From Chloroflexota bacterium (GTDB taxonomy: Bacteria; Chloroflexota; Anaerolineae; Anaerolineales; UBA4823), in contig JAJZSS010000059.1 in assembly GCA_021849525.1 (NCBI GenBank), positions 1 to 7,623 on the forward strand: a stretch of 7,623 nt of DNA. The letters are read 5' to 3'. Under the pieces are notes generated by a model. That model was given only the letters and a program-made list of their open reading frames with translations. It made no database searches and had not been told where the DNA came from. Below, one piece after another: positions 6,717-7,623 of the stretch. A program made the translations under genes and the position numbers. How positions within the stretch are numbered: the stretch's first letter is position 1; every line of letters begins with the position of its first letter.

Positions 6717-7623
6717 TTAGTCGAGCGGTTGATCTACCCAGTCCAGCAAATCTTGCCGGGCGAGGAACTTTGCAAACCACTCGTTCAAAGGATTCTGAAG
6801 CTTGAAATCAGCGCCTTCGGGTAATTCGGCGGATTTTTCAACATAGTAGGCTGCGGAAGCTTCCCAGAATAAATCCGATTCGGGGTTGTAGCAGGTCTCA
6901 GCGTCCTGTTGGTAGGTCCGGAAATCGAGGAATGTATCGAATATGAATTTCAGATCCTCAACCGGGGTGGCGACACCGGAGTGGGCATTCATGGCTTCGG
7001 CAACGAGAGGAAGAATTTTCTGGATATCTTCCTGAACATAGCGGTTGTACCGATAGGCCATTGCCATAACTTTCAAGGCAGCTTCTTCATTTTCTGCCAG
7101 CCAGCTTTCGGTAGCGGTGATATTGCTGTACCACAACCCGGCTGGCCCGAGGATCTCAGAACCGCCGATGAGCTTAAAATCTTCGGGATGGTTCTGGAGG
7201 AGGTTGATCTCGGAGGGCAACCCGCCGATGTAAAAATCGCCTTCGCCGCCGATCATGGCCAGGGCGGCTTTCTCATCGTCGGGGAAGTTGATGGTTTTGA
7301 TATCACTGATCGCCAGGCCACCTTGTTCGAGCACCGCAGTCAGGAGGGGCAGATAATTGGCTTCGTAGATCGGGAAGGTTTTTCCCTTGAGCTGCTGGAT
7401 GGCTGCGTTCTGGGCTGCTTCCGGGTCATTCAATTCAGCCAAAAATTCTTCGTATGACTTCGATTGGCCCTGGCGTCCCAGTACGACGAAGCCCTTGAAT
7501 TGGTTAACCGTCATGAAATTCCGCAATTCTGGGATGGATTCGTAGAATGGGTAATTGCAGACGATGCACGAGCCAGCCAAATCGATGGACCCGTTTGCCA
7601 GAGCTTGCATTGCAGGCCCACTC
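6717..7623 (-). CDS. ABC transporter substrate-binding protein, NMT1/SsuA-like (N-terminus beyond window edge)
   Basis: 301 codons are visible up to the TAA at 6717-6719. The frame stays open to the right edge, so the start, the signal peptide and probably about 80-100 residues are missing. Numbering from the first full codon, SGPAMQALANGSIDLAG (1-17) is the typical 'G.A..QALA.G.ID' segment of nitrate/sulfonate/taurine/thiamine-precursor binding proteins. It is followed by a hinge-like stretch TVNQFKGFVVLGRQG (38-52), a second lobe with LKGKTFPIYEANYLPLLTAVL (78-98), and INFPDDEKAALAMIGGEGDFYIGGLP (111-136). Helical C-terminal segments with AALKVMAMAYRYNRYVQEDI follow. It should be exported and deliver a small ligand to an ABC permease that is not in the window. 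Two cysteines at 19 and 22 (SCIVC) in the ligand-lobe region are uncommon. As the most upstream visible gene it suggests that substrate uptake is coupled to the downstream catabolic genes. The ligand is unknown. Confidence 0.85.
   Translation of the reverse strand, partial: SGPAMQALANGSIDLAGSCIVCNYPFYESIPELRNFMTVNQFKGFVVLGRQGQSKSYEEFLAELNDPEAAQNAAIQQLKGKTFPIYEANYLPLLTAVLEQGGLAISDIKTINFPDDEKAALAMIGGEGDFYIGGLPSEINLLQNHPEDFKLIGGSEILGPAGLWYSNITATESWLAENEEAALKVMAMAYRYNRYVQEDIQKILPLVAEAMNAHSGVATPVEDLKFIFDTFLDFRTYQQDAETCYNPESDLFWEASAAYYVEKSAELPEGADFKLQNPLNEWFAKFLARQDLLDWVDQPLD

Noticed and set aside
6616..6717. Eight-bp direct repeats AAGACGAT at 6616-6623 and 6710-6717 bracket the long inverted repeat, resembling a target duplication around a MITE-like element.
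   Set aside because: The arms of the inverted repeat do not abut the direct repeats (20 and 6 nt away), one copy includes the first base of the binding-protein stop-codon triplet, and 8 bp can recur by chance. There is no evidence of transposition.
6384..7457. Plus-strand open frames opposite the peptidase and binding-protein genes (6384-6824 and 6909-7457).
   Set aside because: They lie antisense to well-supported genes, show no recognisable motifs and have no ribosome binding sites; they are coding shadows.

Overview
The window is a single leftward (minus-strand) gene train of seven genes, cut at both ends. It looks like an accessory carbohydrate/glycoconjugate catabolism operon. GC content is near 50% by eye. 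The gene families (PfkB kinase, LacD-type aldolase, GatZ-type protein, SIS isomerase, M28 peptidase, NMT1-like binding protein) and the mix of ATG and GTG starts would fit an environmental bacterium such as a member of the Chloroflexota (Anaerolineae). That assignment is inference, because the window holds no taxonomic marker.

In transcription order (right to left): (1) 7623-6717, the C-terminal part of an ABC-type NMT1/SsuA-like solute-binding protein. (2) A 150-bp spacer holding a striking long inverted repeat (6644-6703). (3) 6566-5247, a leaderless M28 zinc peptidase with a PA-like insert and all metal ligands, starting at GTG behind a very strong ribosome binding site. (4) 5187-4240, a cytoplasmic five-bladed beta-propeller protein resembling GH43/GH117/GH130-type glycosidases. 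(5) 4197-3169, a double-SIS sugar-phosphate isomerase/deaminase of AgaS/GlmS-C type. (6) 3099-2128, a class I tagatose-1,6-bisphosphate aldolase (LacD family). (7) 2125-1166, a PfkB sugar kinase. (8) 1161 to the left edge, a GatZ/KbaZ/AgaZ family protein missing its C-terminus.

Genes 5-8 make a coherent ketose-phosphate route: the SIS enzyme isomerises (and perhaps deaminates) a hexose- or hexosamine-6-phosphate, the PfkB kinase phosphorylates the ketose-6-phosphate, and the LacD-type aldolase splits the bisphosphate into triose phosphates. The GatZ-like protein either partners an unseen class II aldolase or acts on ketohexose phosphates itself, for example as a C4-epimerase. The closest textbook analogue is galactosamine/N-acetylgalactosamine-tagatose-6-phosphate catabolism. 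The upstream peptidase and propeller hydrolase, both without signal peptides, suggest that an imported conjugate (sugar plus peptide or amide) is opened inside the cell first. The actual substrate cannot be read from the sequence.

There is no gene-free stretch above 300 bp, and no tRNA, rRNA, CRISPR array or transposase was seen. No convincing promoter was found, which fits an operon whose promoter lies beyond the right edge.
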